Shown: piece by piece, positions 36,576 through 45,283 of the stretch
Position numbering within the stretch: position 1 is the first letter of the stretch
Layout: each line of letters starts with the position of its first letter
NCBI GenBank assembly: GCA_965223085.1
Contig: OZ244981.1
Location: 3,968,001 to 4,032,000 of the forward strand
DNA length: 64,000 nt
Direction of reading: 5' to 3'
DNA from: CBDCVO01 sp965223085
GTDB lineage: Bacteria > Pseudomonadota > Gammaproteobacteria > Ga0077536
The notes under the pieces: model-generated
Databases searched by the model: none
Told to the model about the DNA's origin: nothing
Seen by the model: only the letters and a program-made list of their open reading frames with translations
Translations under genes and position numbers: made by a program

Positions 36576-39110
36576 ATGCAACTATTTCGGCGCGCCCTCA
36601 TCGTGCTCGCGGTGACGACCGCTGCCGATGTGCAAAGCCAGGGCGTTACAACCCAGGTCGGCGATCGGGGCCTTAGCGCCTTGCAGGATCGCGATGGCCG
36701 CGGGATGAGCTACATCGAACGTCCCCCCAGGCGCACACCGGCGGGCATCCGCTATGCGCCGCCATTTCAATGGTCACCCTGGCGTGAACTCGAGCCGGGT
36801 CTGAGCGCACGAGCGGCCGTCGACATCGGCTGGATCACGCGCGCCGGTAATACGCGTGAAGCTTATTGGCAAGACTACCTCGACCGCAGTCCAGGTTTAT
36901 TGCTCAACCGCTTCTCACTCGACCTACAGCATGAACTCAGCGGCACCTTGGCCCATGTCGACGGCGGCAACGTGCATCGTGATGATCATTATTATCACGG
37001 CGCGCTGAGCATCCCGGGGTGGCTGCGGTTAGAAGGCCGCTTTGATGAATTTCCGCACCGCACGATGAACGACGCCAAAACGCCTTTCACGGGTCTCGGA
37101 ACCGAACAGCTGCGGCTTGCCCAAACATTGAGCGCGGGTGGCGCGCGTGATGCGGCACTCGACGAGCTGCTCGCGCGCCTGCCGTTTGCTCGCCTCGATG
37201 TAACGCGGCAACGAGGACATTTGCGCTTAGACTTACGGCCCTTAGACCGCTTACGCATCGCGCTGGAGTATCGTCACGACGCCCGCAACGGCGCGCAAGC
37301 CGGCGGGGGCGCATTGGGTTTTGTCTATCCGAACCCCGATCGCGGTAGCATCGTCGAAACGATCGAACCGGTAGACTTTGAAACGCACGACCTCTCGGCG
37401 GCGCTGTCGTTCGCGCATCGCTGGCTGCAACTGAAACTCTCGTATCACTATTCTCTATTTGAAAACGATGATACTCACCTGGCGTGGGAAAATCCGTTTA
37501 GCGGCCCGGAATCGGACGTAGGTCAGGCGGCGCTAGCACCGAGCAATGACTGGTCGCGCTTCGCCGGCGAGCTCGGCGTCATACTGCCGTTTAACGGGCG
37601 TGTGACCGTCAGCGTAACGCATGGGCGGGCGGTGCAAGACGAACCCCTACTGGCAGCAACGGTCAATCCGCAACTCAACGCCTGGCTCGACCCCGCGAGC
37701 AGCCTATCGCGCCCGCGCGCGAATGCCGAGTTCACCACGCTATTGTTCAATAGCCGTTTACGGCTCCGACCTTGGCGACCGCTATCGCTCAAAGCGGAAA
37801 TTCGCTACTACGATCGCGATGATAAAACAGACTACACGAGCTTCAACGCGACGGTTCTCAACAACGCTGTGGGTCGGTCGCAAGTCGGTTTCTACGGCTA
37901 CGTACCGGAAGACGGCTATTTGGGGCCGAATTTCTTGATCCCCCGCTATAAGGCCGTCCCGTATGGTTATACCAAATGGAATGCCAAAGCGGGCGCCACC
38001 TTGCGTCCCGGTGCAGCGACGAGCATTGACTTCGAGTTCGAACGCGAAAAAATTGCGCGCGACCGCCGCGTCCGTGAGCAAACCGACGAAGACCGCTTCC
38101 GAGTGAGCCTCTCCAAGCGCACGAGCGCCATCCTGACAGCGCGTCTGTCCTATGAATACGCCCACCGCTGGGGCACCGATTTCGACCTCACCCGCGATTT
38201 CGCCTTCTACGGCACCGTGGGCCAAAATCCGTTGCAATTTGAACTGCCGGCGCCGTTTCAATCTGGTACGCCCCTGCGCGGCGTCGCCGAGTTGCGGCAA
38301 TTTGATCTCGCCGATCGCCACCAGCGACGTTTCACGTTTCAGACTAACCTCGCCCTCGGCACTGTCGGCGACGTCGCTATCACGGGCCGCTATACGGATA
38401 ACGATTACAATGCCCGTTACGGCCTCGACTTCGACCGCAGCGGTAGCGCTAACGTGGAACTCGCACTGCACCCAAACCCGACCGTGAGCGCCAGTGTCTA
38501 CACCACGTTTGAAGGCCGGCGCCGGCGGATCAAGTCGATCAATTCCAACCGCGCCGCCGTGCCATTCGATTTTGCGAACCCGGACACCATCAACACGTTT
38601 GACCCGGCCTTATTCGGCGCTGGGGTGCCGATCCCGCCACGCTTTCCTGGCCTACCACCCGCCAACATTTTCCCCCTCGACGGCGAGTGGCGCATGGATG
38701 CGACGCTCAACACCTGGGCACTTGGGCTTGATCTCGACGTGAGCTTGCCGCCGCACTGGTCGCTCGAGGTCAGCTACGCATTGTTACGCTCAAACGAACA
38801 ACTAGACCTCGCTTATGCCAGTCCAACCGCACTCGCTTTTGATCCGCTTGCGGCCGGTATAAGCGAGGACGAGATTAGCGATCACTTGCCCGAACTGAAA
38901 AATACCGATCACGTCTTCGAGGCCTCGCTGCGCTATACCTGGAACGAGCGCTGGGCATACCGCGCATTTTATCGTTATCAATATTCGACCATCGATGACT
39001 TTACCCAACAGGCGCTAACCGGCAGACACGGTCATTTTCTAAGTTTGGGACACACCGACGGTGATTTTTCCGCGAGTTTATTCGGCCTTAGTCTGCGTGT
39101 TACTTATTGA
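36576..39110 (+). CDS. MtrB/PioB-family outer-membrane beta-barrel
   Basis: MtrB/PioB proteins form a large barrel that sheathes the decaheme cytochrome and lets electrons cross the outer membrane. The ATG at 36576 gives 844 residues with a signal peptide (MQLFRRALIVLAVTTAADV). An in-frame ATG at 36522, five bases after the cytochrome stop, is an alternative. Alternating amphipathic strands rich in aromatic residues fill the rest. Features typical of the family include YRHDARNGAQAGGG, RYYDRDDKTDY, the LGPNFLIPRYKAVPYGYTKW region and a final aromatic strand (LFGLSLRVTY). The length is closer to PioB (about 800) than to Shewanella MtrB (about 700). No CXXC pair is present near the N-terminus. 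The stop overlaps the convergent cytochrome c4 gene by 11 bases. Confidence 0.88.
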   Translation: MQLFRRALIVLAVTTAADVQSQGVTTQVGDRGLSALQDRDGRGMSYIERPPRRTPAGIRYAPPFQWSPWRELEPGLSARAAVDIGWITRAGNTREAYWQDYLDRSPGLLLNRFSLDLQHELSGTLAHVDGGNVHRDDHYYHGALSIPGWLRLEGRFDEFPHRTMNDAKTPFTGLGTEQLRLAQTLSAGGARDAALDELLARLPFARLDVTRQRGHLRLDLRPLDRLRIALEYRHDARNGAQAGGGALGFVYPNPDRGSIVETIEPVDFETHDLSAALSFAHRWLQLKLSYHYSLFENDDTHLAWENPFSGPESDVGQAALAPSNDWSRFAGELGVILPFNGRVTVSVTHGRAVQDEPLLAATVNPQLNAWLDPASSLSRPRANAEFTTLLFNSRLRLRPWRPLSLKAEIRYYDRDDKTDYTSFNATVLNNAVGRSQVGFYGYVPEDGYLGPNFLIPRYKAVPYGYTKWNAKAGATLRPGAATSIDFEFEREKIARDRRVREQTDEDRFRVSLSKRTSAILTARLSYEYAHRWGTDFDLTRDFAFYGTVGQNPLQFELPAPFQSGTPLRGVAELRQFDLADRHQRRFTFQTNLALGTVGDVAITGRYTDNDYNARYGLDFDRSGSANVELALHPNPTVSASVYTTFEGRRRRIKSINSNRAAVPFDFANPDTINTFDPALFGAGVPIPPRFPGLPPANIFPLDGEWRMDATLNTWALGLDLDVSLPPHWSLEVSYALLRSNEQLDLAYASPTALAFDPLAAGISEDEISDHLPELKNTDHVFEASLRYTWNERWAYRAFYRYQYSTIDDFTQQALTGRHGHFLSLGHTDGDFSASLFGLSLRVTY

Positions 39111-39753
39111 CCGTAACGCTGGTAGCACGGGTTGAAATATAGGCGGCTACATCGGCAATTTGCTGCGCGTCGGTGAGCACCAATGCCAACGGACGCATCT
39201 GTGCACCGTAGACGTCGTCGTGATGCGTACCGCGGATCCCCGCACGAAAATTCTCGAGCTGCCTAACGATGTACCAGTCCGGCAGCAAGGCCAAGCGCGG
39301 TGCATGCAGCGCCTCTTTGCCTTCGGCGTGTTGTCCATGGCAGGCGATACACGGCGCATAGGCTAGCTGTCCCCGTGTCACATCGCCCGAGTTGGCGGGC
39401 GAAGAACTGGGCGCGGGTAAGGTTTCGATGTAGGCGGCGACATCGACGAGTGCTTGCTCGTCGCGTAAGGTCGTGACGATCGGGCGCATCTGCGCGCCGT
39501 AGACATCCTTGGGATGGGTGCCGCGCACGCCGCGCTGAAAATTTTTCAACTGTTCAACGACATACCAAGCCGCTTGGCCGGCCAGCGGTGGCGCGCCTAA
39601 GGCCACGATGCCGGCGCCGCTGGCGCCGTGACACGCGACGCAGACGGTAAAACGTTTTTCACCGTTGAGAAGATCGGCTGCGATACTTCCACATGGCGCA
39701 CCCAGCGACAACGCCGCGATGAAAAATATGAGCGTTATAGGAATTCGTGCCAC
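39100..39753 (-). CDS. Diheme cytochrome c4-like protein
   Basis: The 217-residue periplasmic protein has a signal peptide (about 1-25, ending GSIAA) and two homologous class I cytochrome c domains. The heme sites are C38-H42 (CVACH) and C135-H139 (CIACH). Each half has a distal YGAQMRP motif giving axial methionines M89 and M186. Cytochromes c4 shuttle electrons between periplasmic or membrane partners and terminal oxidases. The gene is convergent with the MtrB/PioB gene and overlaps its end. It is a plausible carrier between the decaheme conduit and the respiratory chain, an inference from position only. Confidence 0.9.
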   Translation of the reverse strand: MARIPITLIFFIAALSLGAPCGSIAADLLNGEKRFTVCVACHGASGAGIVALGAPPLAGQAAWYVVEQLKNFQRGVRGTHPKDVYGAQMRPIVTTLRDEQALVDVAAYIETLPAPSSSPANSGDVTRGQLAYAPCIACHGQHAEGKEALHAPRLALLPDWYIVRQLENFRAGIRGTHHDDVYGAQMRPLALVLTDAQQIADVAAYISTRATSVTVNK

Positions 39754-39974
39754 GGTAACGGCTCCTCATTCGGCAGAGCATCAATGCGCAGAGTAAGTGC
39801 CACCCCCAAGGCGAGAAGTTTCATCATCGCGGCGCATATCGGCGCCACCGGCAGCCGAGGACGAGCGTATCGATTGAACTTTTCACCTCCCGGGGGCAAT
39901 TCATAAATCTGTCGTGTCGCGCACACGATCTCAGTACAAATACCCGAAACATAAAGAAAAAGGGAGGGAAATCC

Positions 39975-40559
39975 GTGGCTTATAGAGCAGTACTTTACTT
40001 AATTATTGGTTTCTTGGCGTTGGGCTCGGCAGCCGTTCAAGCGGCCGTGCACGATTTTGGCGTACTCCTTAGCGGTGCGGACGAGGTCCCGGCGGTCGCC
40101 ACTGACGGCAGCGGCGAGGGCTTCGTGCTCTTCGACGATGATACCGGAGAGCTCGCATGGCTAGTCTCATTTCGAGCGCTGACCGCACCGATATATGCGG
40201 TTGGTGCCGGACCCACCGCACATATTCATCACGGGCCGATCGGCGGCAGTGGCCCACCGGTCATCTTTCTCGATTCTACCAATCCTGGTACGACGATCAG
40301 CGGCGAAGGTAAAAGCGAAGGGGTTTTTGCAGGCGCCTCGATCCTTGACAGCGTCGTCGACGCCGACATCATTACAGCGCTATTCGATGGCATGCTGTAC
40401 ATGAATTTTCACACCTCGTTTAGCGCCGGCGGTGAAATTCGGGGTCAAATCGTGCCGGCATCGGTCGTGCCGTCGCCCGTGCCGCTACCCGCCGCTGCAT
40501 GGTTGCTGATCTCAGGCTTGTTAGCCGCGACGCGTTGGTGTCGTCGGACTAACAGCTAG
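39975..40559 (+). CDS. CHRD-domain protein with VPLPA-CTERM sorting signal
   Basis: The 194-residue secreted protein begins at GTG 39975 after the strong ribosome site AGGGAGGG. A signal peptide (ending VQAAV) precedes a CHRD domain: FGVLLSGADEVPAV, the histidine cluster AHIHHGPIGG, and YMNFHTSFSAGGEIRGQI. The C-terminus has a clear VPLPA-type tail (SPVPLPAAAWLLISGL followed by RWCRR). It is the second such protein around the decaheme cluster. CHRD domains occur in surface and copper-linked proteins; the function here is unknown. The ~220-base gap to the cytochrome c4 gene shows no other feature. Confidence 0.87.
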   Translation: MAYRAVLYLIIGFLALGSAAVQAAVHDFGVLLSGADEVPAVATDGSGEGFVLFDDDTGELAWLVSFRALTAPIYAVGAGPTAHIHHGPIGGSGPPVIFLDSTNPGTTISGEGKSEGVFAGASILDSVVDADIITALFDGMLYMNFHTSFSAGGEIRGQIVPASVVPSPVPLPAAAWLLISGLLAATRWCRRTNS

Positions 40560-40801
40560 TAGTCGCGGCACAAAAGCCTCGCGACACACTGTTTCTAAGG
40601 TCGACTGTTGGTAGAACTGGGCTAGCAGCGTGCCGGGCTTAAGAGTCCGAAGCGAAGCGCGTATTGGGCGAGACCATTTTTCTGCGATTTCGAGGCGCTG
40701 AGTGGTGCTATGTAACGAGAAATCGTGGCACCAGAGACGCCGCTTAAACTGCCGCCGCACTAGGATCGTCCTAAGTTCGACAGACTGCTAGACTGCGGTG
40801 C

Positions 40802-41569
40802 ATGCGCGCCGCAGTCTATTTTTCTGGCATTGCTTTTATTTTGCTGCTCGGGCTACGGGCACCAAACTGCACGGCCGACGTCAATGTCATGCTGAATGTC
40901 GCCACGGATTACCCGTGGCGCGGTTATTCCAAATCGGACCACCACGCTGTCGCCCAAGTCAACGCCGAGTACACCCATCAAACCGGGGCTTACGCCGGGA
41001 TCTGGGTCTCGACGGTTGATATCGAAGATCGCGACTATACCCGCAGCGCGGACCTCGAAGTCAATCCTTATCTGGGTTGGGGCTTCGCCTTAACTTCAAA
41101 CTGGACAGTCAGCGGCGAACTGCAGTGGTATTTTTATGATCAACGCCTACGGCCGGATGCACTCGACTATGGTGAACTATATCTCTACGCGCACTATCGT
41201 CATACGGTGACATTGGTCGCTGCGTTTGCGCCGGACGCCTACGGCAACAGTCATGCCACCGTTAATGCCCAAGCGATCGCGAGAATTCCCGTAACGCCGA
41301 CGCTAGGCGCAAGCGCCGGCCTCGGGCACTACGCCGCTAAACGTGCCTTGGAATACGATTATACCTACTGGGATCTCGGCCTTACTTGGGTTCACGGGCC
41401 CCTCGGCGTCGACATCCGTTATTTCGGCGCCCACCGTTCGGAGAAGGCGGGCGCCGCTATGCGCTATCCCGGCGGTACGCCGTATCGTGCCCACGTCTAC
41501 GGCGAGGTCGCCCCTTACTTTGATGCAATGCATCACTTGGTGCTCACCGTATCCGTGCAATTTAATTAA
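40802..41569 (+). CDS. TorF-family putative outer-membrane porin (Gcw_chp/TIGR02001)
   Basis: The 255-residue protein has a signal peptide (1-25, ending CTADV). It also has the repeated pattern of the TIGR02001 family: VATDYPWRGYSKSD, QVNAEYTHQTGAYAGIWVST, and YLGWGFALTSNWTVSG, ending in an outer-membrane-type phenylalanine strand (LTVSVQFN). The family is annotated as a putative porin and is common near transporters and sensory systems; substrates are not established. It sits between the CHRD gene and an ECF sigma factor gene. The 240-base gap upstream shows no other recognised element. Confidence 0.85.
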   Translation: MRAAVYFSGIAFILLLGLRAPNCTADVNVMLNVATDYPWRGYSKSDHHAVAQVNAEYTHQTGAYAGIWVSTVDIEDRDYTRSADLEVNPYLGWGFALTSNWTVSGELQWYFYDQRLRPDALDYGELYLYAHYRHTVTLVAAFAPDAYGNSHATVNAQAIARIPVTPTLGASAGLGHYAAKRALEYDYTYWDLGLTWVHGPLGVDIRYFGAHRSEKAGAAMRYPGGTPYRAHVYGEVAPYFDAMHHLVLTVSVQFN

Positions 41570-41684
41570 TGAGACGTGATGTAGTCGCTATTCTCGCCAC
41601 GAACGGGCACTATCGGCAGCACTGCTTGAACCTTTTACCCGCTTAGACATATATACACCGCTAGCGACCGACAGCAATGTAGCA

Positions 41685-42293
41685 ATGGCCCGAGACCCTA
41701 AGACGATAATCGGTAGCGGCAACGCGGCCGAGCGTAGTGCTGCAGATCGCGAAGATGTCGAACTCATGAAACATATCGCCGCGCGTGATCGGGATGCATT
41801 CGCACGTCTCTACGAGCGCTACTTTCACCGTCTTTGCCGTTTCGTCGCGCGTATGCAAGGCAATAGCGATTGCATCGAAGATATCGTCAATGATGTACTC
41901 TACGTCGTGTGGTCGCGGGCCGATCGTTTCACTTACGCTTCGAAGGTATCTACTTGGATTTTCGGGATCGCCTACAACAAGACACGCCAGCATGTGCGCC
42001 AACAATCGCGCTATCGAAACCTGATCACCGCCGGTACAGATGCGCTCATCGAGACGGGCGACACCGCGTGGTCTCGCGAAATCGAACAAAAGGATTTGCT
42101 TGCTGCGGCAATTTCCCGCTTAACGCCCGATCATCGCGCGGTGATAGAGCTGACCTACTACTACGGCATGAGCTACCAAGAGATCGCTGACATTATGAAT
42201 TGCCCTGAAAACACGATCAAAACTCGCATGTTTCATGCGCGCCGCAAGCTGGCGACGGTACTCAAACTTCTACACCTCAGCGACACAACCTAG
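41685..42293 (+). CDS. ECF-type RNA polymerase sigma factor
   Basis: The 202-residue protein has sigma region 2 (FARLYERYFHRLCRFVARM, DIVNDVLYVVWSRADRF, and the promoter-melting STWIFGIAYNKTRQHVR). Region 4 follows (LTPDHRAVIELTYYYGMSYQEIADIMNCPENTIKTRMFHARRKL region, 130-185). It lacks regions 1.1 and 3, as in ECF factors. The next gene, 7 bases downstream, is its likely anti-sigma factor. A TGAACC at 41627-41632 could be part of an autoregulated -35 element, but no paired -10 was confirmed. The operon also contains a subtilase, suggesting extracytoplasmic stress or protease-linked signalling. Confidence 0.93.
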   Translation: MARDPKTIIGSGNAAERSAADREDVELMKHIAARDRDAFARLYERYFHRLCRFVARMQGNSDCIEDIVNDVLYVVWSRADRFTYASKVSTWIFGIAYNKTRQHVRQQSRYRNLITAGTDALIETGDTAWSREIEQKDLLAAAISRLTPDHRAVIELTYYYGMSYQEIADIMNCPENTIKTRMFHARRKLATVLKLLHLSDTT

Positions 42294-42300
42294 AAACGCT

Positions 42301-43005
42301 GTGCCTACGCCGTCAAAAAAATATCATGACCACGACGAAATCGCGCTCGTGCTGCCGTGGTATGTCAACAACAGCTTGAGCGATATCGAACGATCCATGG
42401 TCGAGGAACACCTCAGTTCCTGCGTTACGTGCCGCGCCGAGCTCAGCCACTTGCATGCGGTACGCGACGCAGTCGCGCATACTACCGTGCCGATGATCGA
42501 TTCCGGCGTGGCCTTGCAGGCCTTAAATCAACGCCTCACGCGATCGCCGTCCCCGACCAGCGCGGTAATTCGCGCTATCGTGACACGGTGCTCACAGTAC
42601 GGTTATCGCCTTACGAATTCACACGTTAGCTTAGCCGCGCTCTGTCTCGCGCTGGCGCTCGGTTTAACCGCGACGTTGATCCTCAATGAACGCTTCTCGC
42701 CTGCGCCGCCCAATCGGTATCAGACTTTGGGCGCGGACACCGCATATGCAAACGGCGCGCAAGATCTCCTGCGCATCGTGTTCGCCGACGATTTAAACCA
42801 AGCAGAAATAGCGCAGCTGCTCGATCAGTTCGGTTTGCGTTTACTGCCAAACACCACTGCGAGTTTGATACATACCGTGGCAATTGAATCCCGTCCTGGA
42901 CGAGATCGCAGCGTTAGCACAGTGCTAAACGTGCTGCGTGCGTCAGGTGCGGTGCGCTATGTCGAATATGTCGATACCGGCGAAGGCAATGATAGCGCGG
43001 AGTAA
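42301..43005 (+). CDS. Zinc-finger anti-sigma factor with a propeptide-like periplasmic domain
   Basis: Starting at GTG 42301 the protein has 234 residues. The N-terminal zinc-binding anti-sigma domain shows H37-x3-C41-x2-C44 (EEHLSSCVTC). A single membrane segment lies at about 109-128. The periplasmic part (about 154-223: LLRIVFADDLNQAEIAQLL, FGLRLLPNTTASLIHTVAI, LRASGAVRYVEY) has the beta-alpha-beta rhythm of subtilase propeptide/I9-like inhibitor domains. The next gene encodes a subtilase and overlaps by 17 bases. I infer that the periplasmic domain may bind or be cleaved by that protease. The anti-sigma part is clear; the propeptide resemblance is judged by eye. Confidence 0.85.
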   Translation: MPTPSKKYHDHDEIALVLPWYVNNSLSDIERSMVEEHLSSCVTCRAELSHLHAVRDAVAHTTVPMIDSGVALQALNQRLTRSPSPTSAVIRAIVTRCSQYGYRLTNSHVSLAALCLALALGLTATLILNERFSPAPPNRYQTLGADTAYANGAQDLLRIVFADDLNQAEIAQLLDQFGLRLLPNTTASLIHTVAIESRPGRDRSVSTVLNVLRASGAVRYVEYVDTGEGNDSAE

Positions 43006-44323
43006 GCCCGGTAAGTGGCGAACGCTGACCGCGTTCATCGCCGTGCTTGGGGGAACGACATGCACGGATGTCGCTGACAGGCCCGCGCTCGCCGCGGACA
43101 TCGACGGCACAGAGTCTACCAGCGCGAGCACCGTGGCGCGCGATCAGCACGCACGCGCCCTGCTGGTCACGTTTCACAGCGGTACCAACTGGACCCACAC
43201 TGCCGGGCCTAAAATGACCAGTTATCGCGTGCGCGGCCATTACCGCGAAAGTGCCTGGAGTCGCCGGCAAGCGCGGCGCCTGGCACGCGAACATCGGCTC
43301 CAAACGCGCGCGGATTGGCTGATCAGCGAGATCGATCAATATTGCGTGGTCTACGAAATCGGTCACCAACGGCAACTCGAGGACGTGATCGCGGCTGTTG
43401 CGAGCGATCCGGATGTCGTTGTCGTGCAGCCCATGGGGATCTTTCATACTCAAGCGGCGCCCGAGATCCCGCGTGCGGGCTCATTCGACGATCCCTACTA
43501 CGGCTTGCAGGCCGTTTCCAAATGGCTGGATCTACCGAGCTTGCACCAGCGCGCGCAGGGGCACGGTATCGACATCGCCATCATCGATACCGGCATCGAC
43601 GCGACGCACACCGATCTCATCGGTCAAGTGATCACGAGCAAAGATTTCACCGCCGGCAACAGCACGACGCTCAACGCAGAAAAACACGGTACTGCCGTCG
43701 CCGGCATCATCGCCGCGCATGCCGATAACGGCACGGGCATCGCCGGGATCGCGCCGGCGGCAAACCTGTTGTCACTGAAGGCGTGTTGGGCGCAAGACCC
43801 CGACCGTTTGCAAGCGACCTGTACGACTTACACCTTAGCAAGGGCGCTGAACGAAGCGTTGCGGCGTGGCGCCAAAATATTCAACCTCAGCCTCACGGGT
43901 CCATACGATGAGCTCCTGGCGCAGCTCTTGAATGAGGCAATTGCACGCAACATCGTAATCGTTGCCCCGCTACCACCAACAGCCAGCAAAGCAGAGCAGG
44001 TTTTTCCCGCCACTTATCCTGGCGTATTGGCCGTCTCGAGCTGGCCCCGCAGCCGCATCGCAACACTCGGCGATGCCACTGCGCTCGAAGCACCGGGTCG
44101 CGACATTATCACCACGACCCCGAATAATCGCTACGAATTTTTGACGGGAACGTCGTTCGCCGCCGCGCACATGAGCGGTCTCGCCGCTTTGATCCTTGAA
44201 CAATTCCCGGACATGTCGCTGGCGCAGATGGCGAAATTAATGCGTATGCCCGATCCGCTTAGCCTGTCCGCGCGACCCTCAGATCCGCAACACCAGCTTG
44301 CCCATTTGTTCGCACGCGAATAG
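42989..44323 (+). CDS. Subtilisin-like serine peptidase (S8 family)
   Basis: The ATG at 42989, inside the anti-sigma gene, gives 444 residues. A signal-like or lipoprotein-like segment (TAFIAVLGGTTCTD) comes first, then a propeptide region to about 150, and the catalytic domain. The triad is D200 (IAIIDTGIDATHTD), H233 (KHGTAVAGIIAAHADNGTG) and S389 (GTSFAAAHMSGLAAL). The cysteine after GGTT could be lipidated but a strict lipobox is not present. The protease is secreted to the periplasm or beyond. The overlap with the anti-sigma gene strongly suggests functional coupling. The end overlaps the convergent oxidoreductase gene by 45 bases. Confidence 0.92.
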   Translation: MIARSKPGKWRTLTAFIAVLGGTTCTDVADRPALAADIDGTESTSASTVARDQHARALLVTFHSGTNWTHTAGPKMTSYRVRGHYRESAWSRRQARRLAREHRLQTRADWLISEIDQYCVVYEIGHQRQLEDVIAAVASDPDVVVVQPMGIFHTQAAPEIPRAGSFDDPYYGLQAVSKWLDLPSLHQRAQGHGIDIAIIDTGIDATHTDLIGQVITSKDFTAGNSTTLNAEKHGTAVAGIIAAHADNGTGIAGIAPAANLLSLKACWAQDPDRLQATCTTYTLARALNEALRRGAKIFNLSLTGPYDELLAQLLNEAIARNIVIVAPLPPTASKAEQVFPATYPGVLAVSSWPRSRIATLGDATALEAPGRDIITTTPNNRYEFLTGTSFAAAHMSGLAALILEQFPDMSLAQMAKLMRMPDPLSLSARPSDPQHQLAHLFARE

Positions 44324-45283
44324 TTTTTCGTGTGCCCGCGCGACCTCGGTAAACGGTAGCGCTTCGTCTACGATCGGTTCGAGTTTGCGCGTCGCGACGA
44401 AGTCTACCAGCGCCTTGAATTCCGCCGGCGTGCCCATAGTCGACCCCTGAAAACGCAATTGCTTGAAAAAAAATCGTGCCATTTCGATACCGCTGGGCGG
44501 ATTACCAAGCGTGGCACCATAAAACACAAAACGCCCGCCTGGCTTGAGCGTACTAAGGGCGGCGTTGACTACCTCTCCGCCGGCACTATCGATGACCAAA
44601 TCGAAACCCCCAGATTCTTTTTTCAATGCCTTGCCCCACCCCGCAGCGTGATAATTGACACCGCCCGCGGCCCCCAGGGTCGCGGCGGCGTCGAGCTTAG
44701 ACTCGGCGCTGCTCGTTACCCACACCTCGGCGCCGTGTTCACGTGCCCACATGAGCGCGAAACCCGCCACCCCACCGCCGATGCCCGTCACCAGCACTTT
44801 TTGACCGGCTTGCACCTCGCCGTGCGTCACCACCGCGCGCCACGCCGTTAAGCCGGCCAAAGGTAGCGCGGCTGCTTGTTCCCAAGTCAGATGCTCAGGG
44901 CGCGCACAAATATCACTGGCGGGCGTGCAGACGTATTCAGCAAACGTACCTTGATCGGGCATGCCCAGGACGCGAAAATTCGCGCCCCCACAGCGCGGAT
45001 CTTCACCCCAGTCACGGGCGGGATAGAGCACGACTTCGGTGCCGAGCAAACCGACGTCGACACCATCACCGCAGCGCTCGACTACACCCGCACCGTCAGA
45101 ACCGCCGATGCTCGGGAGTTGTATGCGCCCGTATTCACCCACCGTGATCCACACGTCACGACGATTCAACGCACAAGCGCGCAACTTTATCCGCACTTCT
45201 CCCGCGCCCGGCTGCGGATCCGAAACCTCTTCGAGTCGAACATTTGCCGGACTACCGATTTTTCTGAGCACTGCTGCCTTCAC
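44279..45283 (-). CDS. Zinc-binding dehydrogenase / quinone oxidoreductase-like MDR protein
   Basis: The GTG at 45283 (VKAAVLRKIGSPANVRL) is chosen, giving 334 residues. A much longer frame upstream belongs to the antisense of neighbouring sequence. The protein has the GroES-like domain with CALNRRDVWI and GSDGAGVVERCGDGV. The nucleotide-binding motif is VTGIGGGVAGFALMWAR. The family C-terminus is FEGSTMGTPAEF-like (FQGSTMGTPAEFKALVDF). Start and upstream stop overlap in TAGTG, so translation is coupled to the BtuF-DUF1289 gene. It is the last gene of the tetR-icmF operon, consistent with acyl or short-chain metabolism; substrate unknown. Confidence 0.9.
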   Translation of the reverse strand: MKAAVLRKIGSPANVRLEEVSDPQPGAGEVRIKLRACALNRRDVWITVGEYGRIQLPSIGGSDGAGVVERCGDGVDVGLLGTEVVLYPARDWGEDPRCGGANFRVLGMPDQGTFAEYVCTPASDICARPEHLTWEQAAALPLAGLTAWRAVVTHGEVQAGQKVLVTGIGGGVAGFALMWAREHGAEVWVTSSAESKLDAAATLGAAGGVNYHAAGWGKALKKESGGFDLVIDSAGGEVVNAALSTLKPGGRFVFYGATLGNPPSGIEMARFFFKQLRFQGSTMGTPAEFKALVDFVATRKLEPIVDEALPFTEVARAHEKLFACEQMGKLVLRI

